Part shown: one piece after another, positions 1 through 7,263 of the stretch | How positions within the stretch are numbered: the stretch's first letter is position 1 | Layout of the letters: each line of letters begins with the position of its first letter | Source: CAYOMP01 sp964405075 | GTDB taxonomy: Bacteria; Bacillota; Clostridia; Lachnospirales; Lachnospiraceae | Assembly: GCA_964405075.1 (NCBI GenBank) | Contig: CAYOMP010000016.1 | Location: forward strand, 1-34,504 | DNA: 34,504 nt | Direction: 5' to 3' | Position numbers and translations under genes: made by a program | Notes under the pieces: model-generated | Seen by the model: the letters and a program-made list of their open reading frames with translations, nothing else | Databases searched by the model: none | Told to the model about the DNA's origin: nothing

Positions 1-945
1 GCGATTAGTGATGGTGAAAATGTATTTGTGCCAGCTGTTATGGAACATATTGAATTAGCAGGTGTTCATTCAGGTGACTCAGCCTGTATTATTCCATCAG
101 CGCATATTTCAGAAGAAAATGTGGCAACTATTAAAGAATATACTCGTAAGATTGCAGAAGAAATGCATGTTAAAGGTCTTATGAATATGCAGTATGCAAT
201 AGAAAATGGTAAAGTATATGTGCTTGAAGCTAACCCAAGAGCATCTCGTACAGTACCATTGGTATCTAAGGTATGTAATATTCGTATGGTGCCATTAGCT
301 ACAGATATTATTACATCAGAAATTACAGGACGTAAATCACCTATTTCTGAATTAAAAGAACAGGTAATTCCAAACTATGGTGTTAAAGAAGCAGCATTCC
401 CATTTAATATGTTCCAGGAAGTAGACCCTATTCTTGGACCGGAAATGCGTTCTACTGGTGAAGTTCTTGGTTTGTCTAAGTCATATGGTGAAGCGTTCTT
501 CAAAGCACAGGAAGGTGTTCAGTCTAAGCTTCCATTAGAGGGAACAGTATTAATTTCTGTAAATGATAGAGATAAGGCAGAAGTAGTAGAGGTTGCCAGA
601 AGCTTCGCAGAAGATGGATTTAAGATTGTAGCAACAGGAAGAACTTGTGATTTGATTACAGAAGCTGGAATTGAAGCTACAAAGGTTAAAAAGTTACATG
701 AAGGTCGCCCAAACATCAATGATATGATTACTAATGGAGATATTCAGTTAATTATCAATACACCAATTGGTAAAGCTGGCTTACATGACGATAGTTACTT
801 AAGAAAAGCAGCTATTAAGGCAAAGGTTCCATATATGACAACTATGGCAGCAGCTCAGGCTACAGCAGAAGGTATTCACTATGTTAAGACAAATGGAGCA
901 GGTGAAATGAAGTCACTTCAGGAATACCATAAGGAAATTAAATAA
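1..945 (+). CDS. carB: Carbamoyl-phosphate synthase large subunit, C-terminal part (5' truncated by window)
   Basis: Makes carbamoyl phosphate from bicarbonate, ATP and glutamine-derived ammonia, for both pyrimidine and arginine synthesis, in the cytoplasm. The frame is open from base 1, so the gene starts outside the window. About 314 residues of a usual ~1070 are visible. The first part is the end of the second ATP-grasp domain: VMEHIELAGVHSGDSAC, then VYVLEANPRASRTVP with the metal/nucleotide-binding E and N. The MGS-like allosteric domain follows, from about KLPLEGTVLISVNDRDKAE through FKIVATGRT and LIINTP. It ends normally at TAA followed by TAG. The large hairpin 55 bases downstream may end the transcript. 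Its nearness to the argG and argC clusters fits a role in arginine supply, but a pyrimidine context upstream cannot be excluded. Confidence 0.97.
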   Translation, partial: AISDGENVFVPAVMEHIELAGVHSGDSACIIPSAHISEENVATIKEYTRKIAEEMHVKGLMNMQYAIENGKVYVLEANPRASRTVPLVSKVCNIRMVPLATDIITSEITGRKSPISELKEQVIPNYGVKEAAFPFNMFQEVDPILGPEMRSTGEVLGLSKSYGEAFFKAQEGVQSKLPLEGTVLISVNDRDKAEVVEVARSFAEDGFKIVATGRTCDLITEAGIEATKVKKLHEGRPNINDMITNGDIQLIINTPIGKAGLHDDSYLRKAAIKAKVPYMTTMAAAQATAEGIHYVKTNGAGEMKSLQEYHKEIK

Positions 946-998
946 TAGTTGATAATTCAAAAGTGAAGGTTTTAAAAGAATTTAAAGTTATATAAATA

Positions 999-1104
999 AA
1001 AAATCCAGATATATTTTGCATAATTGAATCTACACCCAAAAGTAAGATATAAATCTAATGATTGGAAGGTTGACTCAATGAATTCAAAATATATCTGGAT
1101 TTTT
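999..1104 (+). terminator. Long hairpin downstream of carB
   Basis: A perfect 20-bp inverted repeat pairs 999-1018 with 1085-1104. The right arm ends in a run of T. The 66-nt interval contains a further weak pairing (1023-1030 with 1072-1079, one G-U). It is a plausible terminator for carB, but the loop is far longer than usual, so it may instead be a mobile or structured element. Confidence 0.55.
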
Positions 1105-1105
1105 A

Positions 1106-1282
1106 TTTGCGCGAGCAACGAGGAGAAAATTATGTTTACATAGGTTTTCGACGAGCACCGAGAAATTCACGAAACTCACAAAGCGTGTTTCTCATAATTT
1201 ACGCAAGTAGCGAAGAGAATGTCATGCTTGCATGAGCATTCGAAAAGCACTGTGAAACTTACAAAACTGGTTCTCATAGTTT
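1106..1282. repeat. Imperfect tandem direct repeat of about 90 bp, intergenic
   Basis: Two adjacent diverged copies, about 1106-1197 and 1198-1282, align along most of their length. Shared blocks are TTTGCGCGAGCAACGAGGAGA / TTTACGCAAGTAGCGAAGAG, then CATRRG..TTCGA, GAGCAC / AAGCAC, GAAAYT and TTCTCATAATTT / TTCTCATAGTTT. A third, weaker match lies at about 22686-22727. No ORF is supported here. It looks like a dispersed intergenic repeat family. The rest of the 946-1325 gap holds only the carB hairpin. Confidence 0.55.
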
Positions 1283-1325
1283 GTAAAAGAGCAAAAAGCT
1301 TACAGATATTGAAATGTTTCCACAA

Positions 1326-1919
1326 TTAGAATTTAATTAGTGATATATAACTATTATATATTTTATTTAATGTAGCATCTGACAATTCAGTTATTGGAAT
1401 AGGCTTTGCCTTAGGTTTATCATATTCGTGAATCTGCATTAACAACCAGGTTAATGAACGCCATTCGTTATGTTTGAATCCCATATTATCCATAATAGTT
1501 ATTTCTTTAAAACCAAATTTTTTATGCATTTCAATACTAGGGATATTGTTACTTTCAATAAGACTATAAACATTGTAATAGCCTTGCAATTTAACAATGT
1601 CTAACAGACAATGATAGAGAGCTGTACCGATGTGTCGTGAATGATATTTTTCACTTAAATATACAGAAAATTCAGTATCCCAACTAAATGCGGCACGAGT
1701 AAAGAGTGGTGCGGCATAAGCATAACCGGCAATGTCCCCATCTATTTCGCATACAATCCATGGATTTTGTTTAGTATATTCAGTCAGTCTGTGTGTAAAA
1801 TCTTCTATATCAGGAACAACATATTCAAAAGTAACAACTGTATTCTCTACGTAGGTTTTATAAATGTTAAGCATATCTGCAACATCTTCAATTGTTGCAT
1901 TTCTGATAATTGTGGACAT
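1326..1919 (-). CDS. GNAT-family N-acetyltransferase, phosphinothricin acetyltransferase-like
   Basis: A predicted acetyl-CoA-dependent N-acetyltransferase of 197 residues. It begins IIRNATIEDVADMLNIY, the usual GNAT first strand and helix. The acetyl-CoA loop is around residues 85-100: FSVYLSEKYHSRHIGTALY, with R95 and G98 in the pyrophosphate-binding turn. SLIESNNIPSIEMHKKFGF is the typical C-terminal N-S-I-H-K-FGF block of the PAT/YncA group, whose members acetylate phosphinothricin, methionine derivatives or similar small amines. About 25 residues extend beyond the usual PAT end. The ribosome site AGAAAGG precedes ATG by about ten bases. The natural substrate cannot be told from sequence. 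It is transcribed leftward, apart from the arginine genes. Confidence 0.85.
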   Translation of the reverse strand: MSTIIRNATIEDVADMLNIYKTYVENTVVTFEYVVPDIEDFTHRLTEYTKQNPWIVCEIDGDIAGYAYAAPLFTRAAFSWDTEFSVYLSEKYHSRHIGTALYHCLLDIVKLQGYYNVYSLIESNNIPSIEMHKKFGFKEITIMDNMGFKHNEWRSLTWLLMQIHEYDKPKAKPIPITELSDATLNKIYNSYISLIKF

Positions 1920-2074
1920 TATAAGTTATCCTTTCTAAAAGTAAAATAAGAAATAGTTAGAGTTAGTTAGGACGTTTGTATTTTAATATTGAAAATATAA
2001 TAAAATAATGTGTTTAAGTAGTTTTATATTCCTAGAATAGATGTCGCCAATAACTTATCGGCTTTAAATACTAA

Positions 2075-2338
2075 TTAGTCCTCTTCAATTACTTCAATTT
2101 CTAAGTAGTCAAAATCTATTTCTTCAACAAAGTTGTCTTTTGTAAAACGAGCCTTTGCATGTCGTTTGAAATCATCAATAGTAGATTCAAGCCAAATAGG
2201 CTTACCTAAGTCAAATTCATAACACACTGCATCAATAGCATTAAATATTTTGTGGGTACGAGTTTCATTAGTATTATCTTCAATTGTAGAGTCTTTGATT
2301 AGTCTGTTTGACTCCATCATTTTAAACCAAATTCGCAT
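2075..2338 (-). CDS. Small acidic protein of unknown function, 87 aa
   Basis: I do not recognise a family. The 87-residue product is acidic, especially at its C-terminus (FVEEIDFDYLEIEVIEED), with no membrane segment or signal peptide. The middle has an aromatic-rich stretch (YEFDLGKPIWLE) and a basic patch (FKRHAKARFTKDNF). It is probably real: a ribosome site (AGAGAGG) sits 8 bases before ATG, and a well-formed promoter lies just upstream (TTGTAT, 17-bp spacer, TATAAT). It is a single-gene unit between the acetyltransferase and the structured region that follows argG. Confidence 0.7.
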   Translation of the reverse strand: MRIWFKMMESNRLIKDSTIEDNTNETRTHKIFNAIDAVCYEFDLGKPIWLESTIDDFKRHAKARFTKDNFVEEIDFDYLEIEVIEED

Positions 2339-2376
2339 AAGTGAACCTCTCTTACAAGAAAAATATTACATATGAA

Positions 2377-2405
2377 ATTATAGTAGATAGAAAATAATAA
2401 TACAA
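2377..2405 (-). promoter_or_regulatory. SigA-type promoter of the 87-aa gene
   Basis: Read on the minus strand, the -35 is TTGTAT (2405-2400), the spacer is 17 bp and the -10 is TATAAT (2382-2377). The predicted start near 2370 gives a leader of about 32 bases with the ribosome site in it. Confidence 0.6.
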
Positions 2406-2470
2406 GAAAAAATATCAGTAGTCTTATTTAATATACGCAAAAATTAAATCTTTAGTTAGGAGAAGGCGCC

Positions 2471-2500
2471 ATGTCCGCTACAGCTCTCTGGCCTTTTTGA
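2471..2500 (+). CDS. Possible nine-residue leader-type ORF (MSATALWPF)
   Basis: ATG-TCC-GCT-ACA-GCT-CTC-TGG-CCT-TTT-TGA follows a strong ribosome site (AGGAGAAGG, 2459-2466, spacing about 4-7). The coding bases overlap a short stem, AAGGC (2463-2467) with GCCTT (2491-2495), that runs into a T tract. The GC-rich stretch stands out from AT-rich surroundings. The only thing downstream on this strand is the antisense of argG, so no regulated gene is evident. It could be an orphan leader, part of a small RNA, or chance. Confidence 0.25.
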   Translation: MSATALWPF

Positions 2501-2518
2501 GTTTTGGTGAATATAAAA

Positions 2519-2645
2519 AGACTTTTCATATTTCATTACAGACTGTTATAAATACGTCAGCACTTAACGAGCAATTTTATTGCGAGTTTAGTACTGCTAC
2601 GTATTTATCAAACGAAAGTGGGTCTGTAATGAAAATGAAAAGTCT
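2519..2645. repeat. Nested long inverted repeat (127 nt) downstream of argG
   Basis: The outer arms are 2519-2543 (AGACTTTTCAT...) and 2622-2645, complementary but for one bulge. The middle arms ATAAATACGT (2548-2557) and ACGTATTTAT (2599-2608) continue through AGCA/TGCT. An apical stem GCAAT/ATTGC (2571-2583) has a TTT loop. The whole can fold into one long rod on either strand. Read on the minus strand it lies just after argG and could end that transcript. It could equally be a small palindromic insertion or a structured RNA. With the possible short ORF, it accounts for the 2339-2670 gap. Confidence 0.6.
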
Positions 2646-2670
2646 ATATTATGTTATCAAAAACAATAAT

Positions 2671-3897
2671 TTATTTATTATTTTTTTCAACTTCTGCCAT
2701 TTTCATTGCACGAACTTTTAATGGAAGTCCGAACAAGTTAATAAATCCATCAGCATCATGGTGGTCATATAATTCACCAGTTGTAAAGCTTGCTAATGAT
2801 TCACTATATAATGAGTATGGAGAAGTTGTACCAGCTTTGATGATATTTCCTTTGTAAAGTTTGAATTTAACTTCACCTGTTACATATTTCTGAGTAGATT
2901 CTACAAATGCCTGAACAGCTTCACGAAGTGGAGTGAACCATTTTCCCTCGTAAACGATCTGAGCAAGTTTGTTACCCATTTCTTTCTTAACTTCATATGT
3001 AGCACGATCAAGAACTAATTCTTCAAGCTGCTGATGAGCTTCCATAATGATAGTTCCACCTGGAGTTTCATAAACACCACGAGATTTCATACCAACTACA
3101 CGGTTTTCAACGATATCAATAATACCAACACCATGTTTTCCACCAAGTTCATTTAAAGTTTTGATAATATCAGAAACTTTCATTTCTTTACCGTTTACTG
3201 ATTTTGGTACACCAGCTTCAAATGTCATTGTTACATATTCACCTTCATCTGGAGCCTTTTCTGGTGAAACACCAAGTACTAATAAGTGATCATAATTTGG
3301 TTCGCAAGCTGGATCTTCAAGTTCAAGACCTTCATGACTGATATGCCATAAGTTACGGTCACGGCTATAGCTTGAGTCGGCATTGAATGGAAGGTCAATT
3401 CCGTGCTGTTTACAATATTCGATTTCATCTTCACGAGACTGCATTGTCCAAATATCTGTCATTCTCCAAGGAGCAATGATTTTTAAATCTGGAGCAAGAG
3501 CTTTGATACCTAATTCAAAACGAATCTGGTCATTTCCTTTACCGGTAGCACCATGACAAATAGCTGTAGCTCCTTCTTTTCTAGCTACTTCTACTAATTT
3601 TTTAGCAATACCTGGACGCGCCATTGAAGTTCCAAGTAAATATTTGTTTTCATAAATAGCATTGGCCTGTACACATGGTACTATGTAATCATCACAGAAC
3701 TCATCAACGATATCTTCAATATATAATTTTGAAGCTCCTGATAACTTAGCTCTTTCTTCAAGTCCGTCTAATTCTTCACCTTGTCCACAGTCAATACAAC
3801 AACAAATTACTTCGTAATCAAAATTTTCTTTTAACCAAGGGATGATTGCAGTAGTATCAAGTCCACCTGAGTACGCTAAAATAACCTTTTCTTTCAT
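2671..3897 (-). CDS. argG: Argininosuccinate synthase
   Basis: Joins citrulline and aspartate with ATP to give argininosuccinate, the penultimate step of arginine synthesis, in the cytoplasm. The 408-residue length is normal. The N-terminal ATP PP-loop AYSGGLDTT is at residues 8-16. CHGATGKGNDQIRFE and the DSSYSRDRNLWHISHEG segment are hallmark synthase blocks for ATP, citrulline and aspartate. GVYETPGG and SRGVYE lie in the C-terminal domain. The start has AGGAGG 9 bases upstream. It is divergent from argC. Its promoter overlaps a sequence resembling an ArgR box, so repression by arginine is likely. argH and argF are not in the window. Confidence 0.98.
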   Translation of the reverse strand: MKEKVILAYSGGLDTTAIIPWLKENFDYEVICCCIDCGQGEELDGLEERAKLSGASKLYIEDIVDEFCDDYIVPCVQANAIYENKYLLGTSMARPGIAKKLVEVARKEGATAICHGATGKGNDQIRFELGIKALAPDLKIIAPWRMTDIWTMQSREDEIEYCKQHGIDLPFNADSSYSRDRNLWHISHEGLELEDPACEPNYDHLLVLGVSPEKAPDEGEYVTMTFEAGVPKSVNGKEMKVSDIIKTLNELGGKHGVGIIDIVENRVVGMKSRGVYETPGGTIIMEAHQQLEELVLDRATYEVKKEMGNKLAQIVYEGKWFTPLREAVQAFVESTQKYVTGEVKFKLYKGNIIKAGTTSPYSLYSESLASFTTGELYDHHDADGFINLFGLPLKVRAMKMAEVEKNNK

Positions 3898-3945
3898 TAT
3901 CTATGTCCTCCTAAAAAATTATTATCTGTTAATTTAACTAAAACT

Positions 3946-3989
3946 ACTATACAACAGTATGAATAATATTTCAAGTGCAAATTTATGCA
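3946..3989 (-). promoter_or_regulatory. argG promoter with overlapping ArgR-box-like sites
   Basis: On the minus strand, TTGAAA (3974-3969), a 17-bp spacer and TATAGT (3951-3946) form a good SigA promoter, about 42 bases of leader from the argG ribosome site. The plus-strand 14-mer TGAATAATATTTCA (3960-3973) differs from the ArgR core TGAAT-N4-ATTCA at one base and covers the -35. A second, weaker dyad, TGCAAATTTATGCA (3976-3989), abuts it. The promoter is seen in the sequence. ArgR binding is inferred from the established box consensus. Confidence 0.6.
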
Positions 3990-4229
3990 TTTTTGAGTAA
4001 AAAATATTCACGAGTAACTTTTTTATAACATTAAATAAAGAAAATAGTTTCAGAAATCAGCGTATAAATAATAAAGGTGATAGAAAATAGGTAGTGTATA
4101 AGAAGTATTAAAGATAATTATACTTATTTAAGTAACTGAAATTAATTTATTGAAAAATATGCTATGAATAATTCTATAAATACTGAAATAAGTCATCTTG
4201 TAACATTTTTGTTAAAATAAAAAAAGGGG

Positions 4230-4266
4230 TTGCTAAATATACATAAAAGGTGTATAATTATGCAAA
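4230..4266 (+). promoter_or_regulatory. Candidate argC-operon promoter with ArgR-box-like dyad
   Basis: TTGCTA (4230-4235), a 17-bp spacer and TATAAT (4253-4258) form a strong SigA-type promoter. The dyad TGTATAATTATGCA (4251-4264) overlaps the -10 and fits the degenerate ArgR core TGNAT-N4-ATNCA. Transcription from here would give a leader of about 200 bases. A second candidate closer to argC is an extended -10, TGGTACAAT (4358-4366), with no clear -35. The motif ATATTCAAAATAAG occurs twice, at 4322-4335 and 4388-4401. Nothing else gene-like was found in the 574-bp argG-argC gap. Confidence 0.5.
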
Positions 4267-4471
4267 AGTAAGATGGGATAGTTTATTTATGGTTATTTAG
4301 TAAGAAAAAGCAAATTACTATATATTCAAAATAAGGTATTTATATTCTTAGAAAATATGGTACAATGAAATTTGGACGTTATAACATATTCAAAATAAGT
4401 ATGAAATGTTTGACAATAGATTTTGCGAAAAGTGAAAAAGTAAAACGGGAATATTAATAAGGAGATGCATT

Positions 4472-5512
4472 ATGATAAAAGTAGGAATTATTGGAGCTAC
4501 AGGATATGCTGGTGGAGAATTAGTTAGATTATTAATGGGACATAAAGAAGTGGAGATTGAATGGTTAGGTTCTAGAAGCTATGTAGATAAGAAATATTCA
4601 GAAGTATTTCAGAATATGTTCCAGATAGTTGATGATAAATGTATGGATGATAATATGGAAGAATTAGCTGAACAGGTGGATGTTATTTTCACAGCTACAC
4701 CTCAGGGATTTTGTGCTTCGTTAATGAATGAAGATATTCTTTCTAAATGTAAGATTATTGACTTAAGTGCTGATTACAGAATTAAAGATGTAGCTACATA
4801 TGAAAAGTGGTATGGAATAGAACATAAGAGTCCACAGTTCATCGAAGAAGCTGTCTATGGCTTGTGTGAAATCAATAGAGAAGATATTAAAGGAACAAGA
4901 TTATTGGCAAATCCAGGATGTTACACAACATGTTCTATACTTACATTGTATCCATTAGTAAAAGAAGGTTTAATTGATACTAATACAATAATAATTGATG
5001 CTAAGTCAGGAACATCAGGTGCTGGTAGAGGAGCTAAGCTTGATAATCTATATTGTGAAGTTAATGAAAATATAAAAGCATATGGAGTTACAACTCATAG
5101 ACATACACCAGAGATTGAAGAACAGTTAGGTTATGCAGCGAATAAAGAAATTATGCTTAACTTTACACCTCATTTGGTTCCTATGAATAGAGGAATTTTA
5201 GTTACTGCTTATGCAAATCTTTTAGACAATGTAAGTTATGAACAGGTTAAGGCTGCATATGACAAATACTATAATGATGAAAAATTCGTTAGAGTTTTAG
5301 AAAAAGATGTTTGCCCTCAGACAAAATGGGTTGAAGGCAGCAATTATGTAGATGTTAATTTTAAAATAGATGAAAGAACAGGAAGAATCATTGCGATGGG
5401 AGCACTTGATAATGTTGTCAAAGGAGCGGCAGGTCAGGCTATCCAAAATATGAATCTGATGTTTGGATTAGAAGAAAGTATGGGACTTGAATTAGTACCA
5501 ATGTTCCCATAA
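4472..5512 (+). CDS. argC: N-acetyl-gamma-glutamyl-phosphate reductase
   Basis: Reduces N-acetylglutamyl phosphate to the semialdehyde with NADPH, the third step of the acetylated ornithine route. The 346 residues match the family length. The N-terminal dinucleotide-binding motif is GIIGATGYAGGELVRLL (residues 5-21). The catalytic cysteine is C150 in LLANPGCYTTC. SGTSGAGRG and the substrate-binding THRHTPEIEEQL follow. The ribosome site AAGGAG is about 9 bases before ATG. It is the first gene of the operon argC-GNAT-argJ-argB-argD, with the next gene only 14 bases away. Regulation is probably by ArgR at the divergent promoter region. Confidence 0.98.
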   Translation: MIKVGIIGATGYAGGELVRLLMGHKEVEIEWLGSRSYVDKKYSEVFQNMFQIVDDKCMDDNMEELAEQVDVIFTATPQGFCASLMNEDILSKCKIIDLSADYRIKDVATYEKWYGIEHKSPQFIEEAVYGLCEINREDIKGTRLLANPGCYTTCSILTLYPLVKEGLIDTNTIIIDAKSGTSGAGRGAKLDNLYCEVNENIKAYGVTTHRHTPEIEEQLGYAANKEIMLNFTPHLVPMNRGILVTAYANLLDNVSYEQVKAAYDKYYNDEKFVRVLEKDVCPQTKWVEGSNYVDVNFKIDERTGRIIAMGALDNVVKGAAGQAIQNMNLMFGLEESMGLELVPMFP

Positions 5513-5526
5513 TAGAGGTATTAATA

Positions 5527-5970
5527 ATGATTAGAACAATGATGATAGAAGATTACGAAGAGATTGCGAAGCTTTGGAATAGTATTAATGGATTTGGGAT
5601 TAGAAGTATTGATGATTCAAAAGAGGGCATTGAGAGATTCTTAAGACGTAATCCAACAACTAGTGTAGTGGCAGTTGAGGATGGCAAAATAGTTGGAACT
5701 ATTCTTTGTGGACATGATGGACGAAGAGGATGCTTTTATCATGTTTGTGTAGATTCTAATTATAGACATAGAAAAATTGGAACAAATATGGCTCTCAAAG
5801 CAATTGAAGAGTTAAAAAAAGAACAGATTAATAAGGTTTCATTAATAGCATTTAAAAGTAATGAGATAGGAAATGCCTTTTGGAAAGCAGAAGGATGGGA
5901 ATTTAGAGAAGATTTGAATTATTATGATTATACTTTAAATGTTGATAATGTAACCGAGTTTGTTAAATAA
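5527..5970 (+). CDS. GNAT-family acetyltransferase within the arginine operon (YpeA-like)
   Basis: A 147-residue single-domain GNAT enzyme. GKIVGTILCGHDGRRGCFYHVCVDSNYRHRK-IGTNM (about residues 53-88) holds the beta-4 strand and acetyl-CoA loop, with R82 and G85. FWKAEGWEFRED is the usual C-terminal block. Overall it resembles the YpeA group (D-E-x-x-x-LW start, GGYDG-like loop). It sits 14 bases after argC and 53 before argJ, with AGAGG 8-9 bases before ATG. The neighbours suggest glutamate N-acetylation (a short ArgA-like synthase that primes the acetyl cycle run by ArgJ), but this is inferred from context only. YpeA-like enzymes have no firmly known substrate. Confidence 0.8.
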   Translation: MIRTMMIEDYEEIAKLWNSINGFGIRSIDDSKEGIERFLRRNPTTSVVAVEDGKIVGTILCGHDGRRGCFYHVCVDSNYRHRKIGTNMALKAIEELKKEQINKVSLIAFKSNEIGNAFWKAEGWEFREDLNYYDYTLNVDNVTEFVK

Positions 5971-6023
5971 GAAAAAATAGATAAGACTGGAAAAATAATT
6001 ATAATAGAAAGGAAATGTATACG

Positions 6024-7247
6024 ATGGAAATAATTAAAGGTGGCGTAACAGCAGCAAAGGGATATAAAGCAGCTTCAGTAGCAGCGGGAATCAAATATAA
6101 AGACAGAAAAGATATGGCATTGATTTATAGTGAAAAACCAGCATTGGCAGCGGGAACTTTTACAACTAATGTTGTTAAGGCAGCACCAGTTAAATGGGAT
6201 CAGGATATTGTATATAATAAGCCTTTTGCACAGGCAGTAGTAATTAATGCAGGTATTGCTAATGCTTGTACAGGAGCTGAAGGATATGGATATTGTAAAG
6301 AAACAGCAGATGTGGCTAATAAGGTATTAGGAGTTGATGCTGACAGCGTATTAGTAGCATCAACAGGTGTTATTGGAAAACAGCTTCCTATGGACAAAAT
6401 AGCAAAGGGTATTGAAATGATGGCACCAGAATTGGATGGCAGTATTGATGCTGGTACTAATGCATCTAAGGCTATTATGACAACTGATACAGTAAATAAA
6501 GAAATAGCAGTAAGCATTAATGTTAAAGGTACAGAGGTTGTTATTGGTGGAATGTGCAAGGGTTCAGGAATGATTCATCCAAATATGTGCACAATGCTTG
6601 GGTTTATTACTACAGACGCAGTTATTTCCAAGGAACTATTACAGAAAGCATTAAGCGAAGATGTAAAGGATACATATAATATGATTTCTGTAGATGGTGA
6701 TACATCAACTAATGATACAGTTCTTTTATTAGCTAATGGAATGGCTGGAAATGAAGAAATAAAAGAGGGAACAGAAGAATATAAAGAATTTTGTCAGGCT
6801 CTTAATTATGTAAATACATATCTTGCTAAAAAGATGGCAGGAGACGGTGAAGGTGCAACAGCTCTTTTTGAAGTTAAGATAGTGGGAGCTGAAACTAAGG
6901 AACAGGCAGTTTTACTTAGTAAATCAGTAATTACTTCAAGCCTTACTAAGGCAGCTATATATGGACATGATGCTAACTGGGGACGTATACTTTGTGCAAT
7001 GGGATATTCAGGTGCACAGTTTGACCCGGAAAAGGTTGATTTGTTCTTTGAAAGCAAAGCTGGAAAAATGCAGATTATTGAAAATGGTGTGGCTGTTGAT
7101 TACAGTGAAGAAGAAGCTACAAAGATATTATCAGAACCAGAAGTTACAGCTATTGCAGATGTTAAGATGGGCGATGCAACAGCAACAGCCTGGGGATGTG
7201 ATTTGACATATGACTATGTAAAAATAAACGCGGATTATCGTTCATAA
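6024..7247 (+). CDS. argJ: Glutamate N-acetyltransferase / amino-acid acetyltransferase
   Basis: Transfers the acetyl group from N-acetylornithine to glutamate, recycling it. Some members also use acetyl-CoA and so start the pathway. The precursor of about 407 residues self-cleaves before a threonine nucleophile, seen here as KGSGMIHPNMC-TMLGF (T190 with this start). The oxyanion-hole motif is ASTGVIGKQLP. GHDANWGRI and the C-terminal WGCDLTYDYVKINADYRS are family hallmarks. An upstream in-frame ATG at 6015 lies one base from the ribosome site AAAGGA, while the ATG at 6024 is ten bases away, so 6024 is chosen. The usual MAT before the cut is MCT here. argB follows after 16 bases. Confidence 0.97.
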   Translation: MEIIKGGVTAAKGYKAASVAAGIKYKDRKDMALIYSEKPALAAGTFTTNVVKAAPVKWDQDIVYNKPFAQAVVINAGIANACTGAEGYGYCKETADVANKVLGVDADSVLVASTGVIGKQLPMDKIAKGIEMMAPELDGSIDAGTNASKAIMTTDTVNKEIAVSINVKGTEVVIGGMCKGSGMIHPNMCTMLGFITTDAVISKELLQKALSEDVKDTYNMISVDGDTSTNDTVLLLANGMAGNEEIKEGTEEYKEFCQALNYVNTYLAKKMAGDGEGATALFEVKIVGAETKEQAVLLSKSVITSSLTKAAIYGHDANWGRILCAMGYSGAQFDPEKVDLFFESKAGKMQIIENGVAVDYSEEEATKILSEPEVTAIADVKMGDATATAWGCDLTYDYVKINADYRS

Positions 7248-7263
7248 TAGGGAGGAATAAATA

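Noticed and set aside
1767..1949. A 60-codon plus-strand ORF over the PAT-like gene
   Set aside because: Antisense to a clear GNAT gene and without a ribosome site.
2497..2857. Two plus-strand ORFs of 74 and 68 codons
   Set aside because: They run through the palindromic element and the antisense of argG, with no ribosome site and no protein-like composition.
4410..4415. TTGACA, a consensus -35, before argC
   Set aside because: No -10-like hexamer at 16-18 bp, so it is not called as a promoter.
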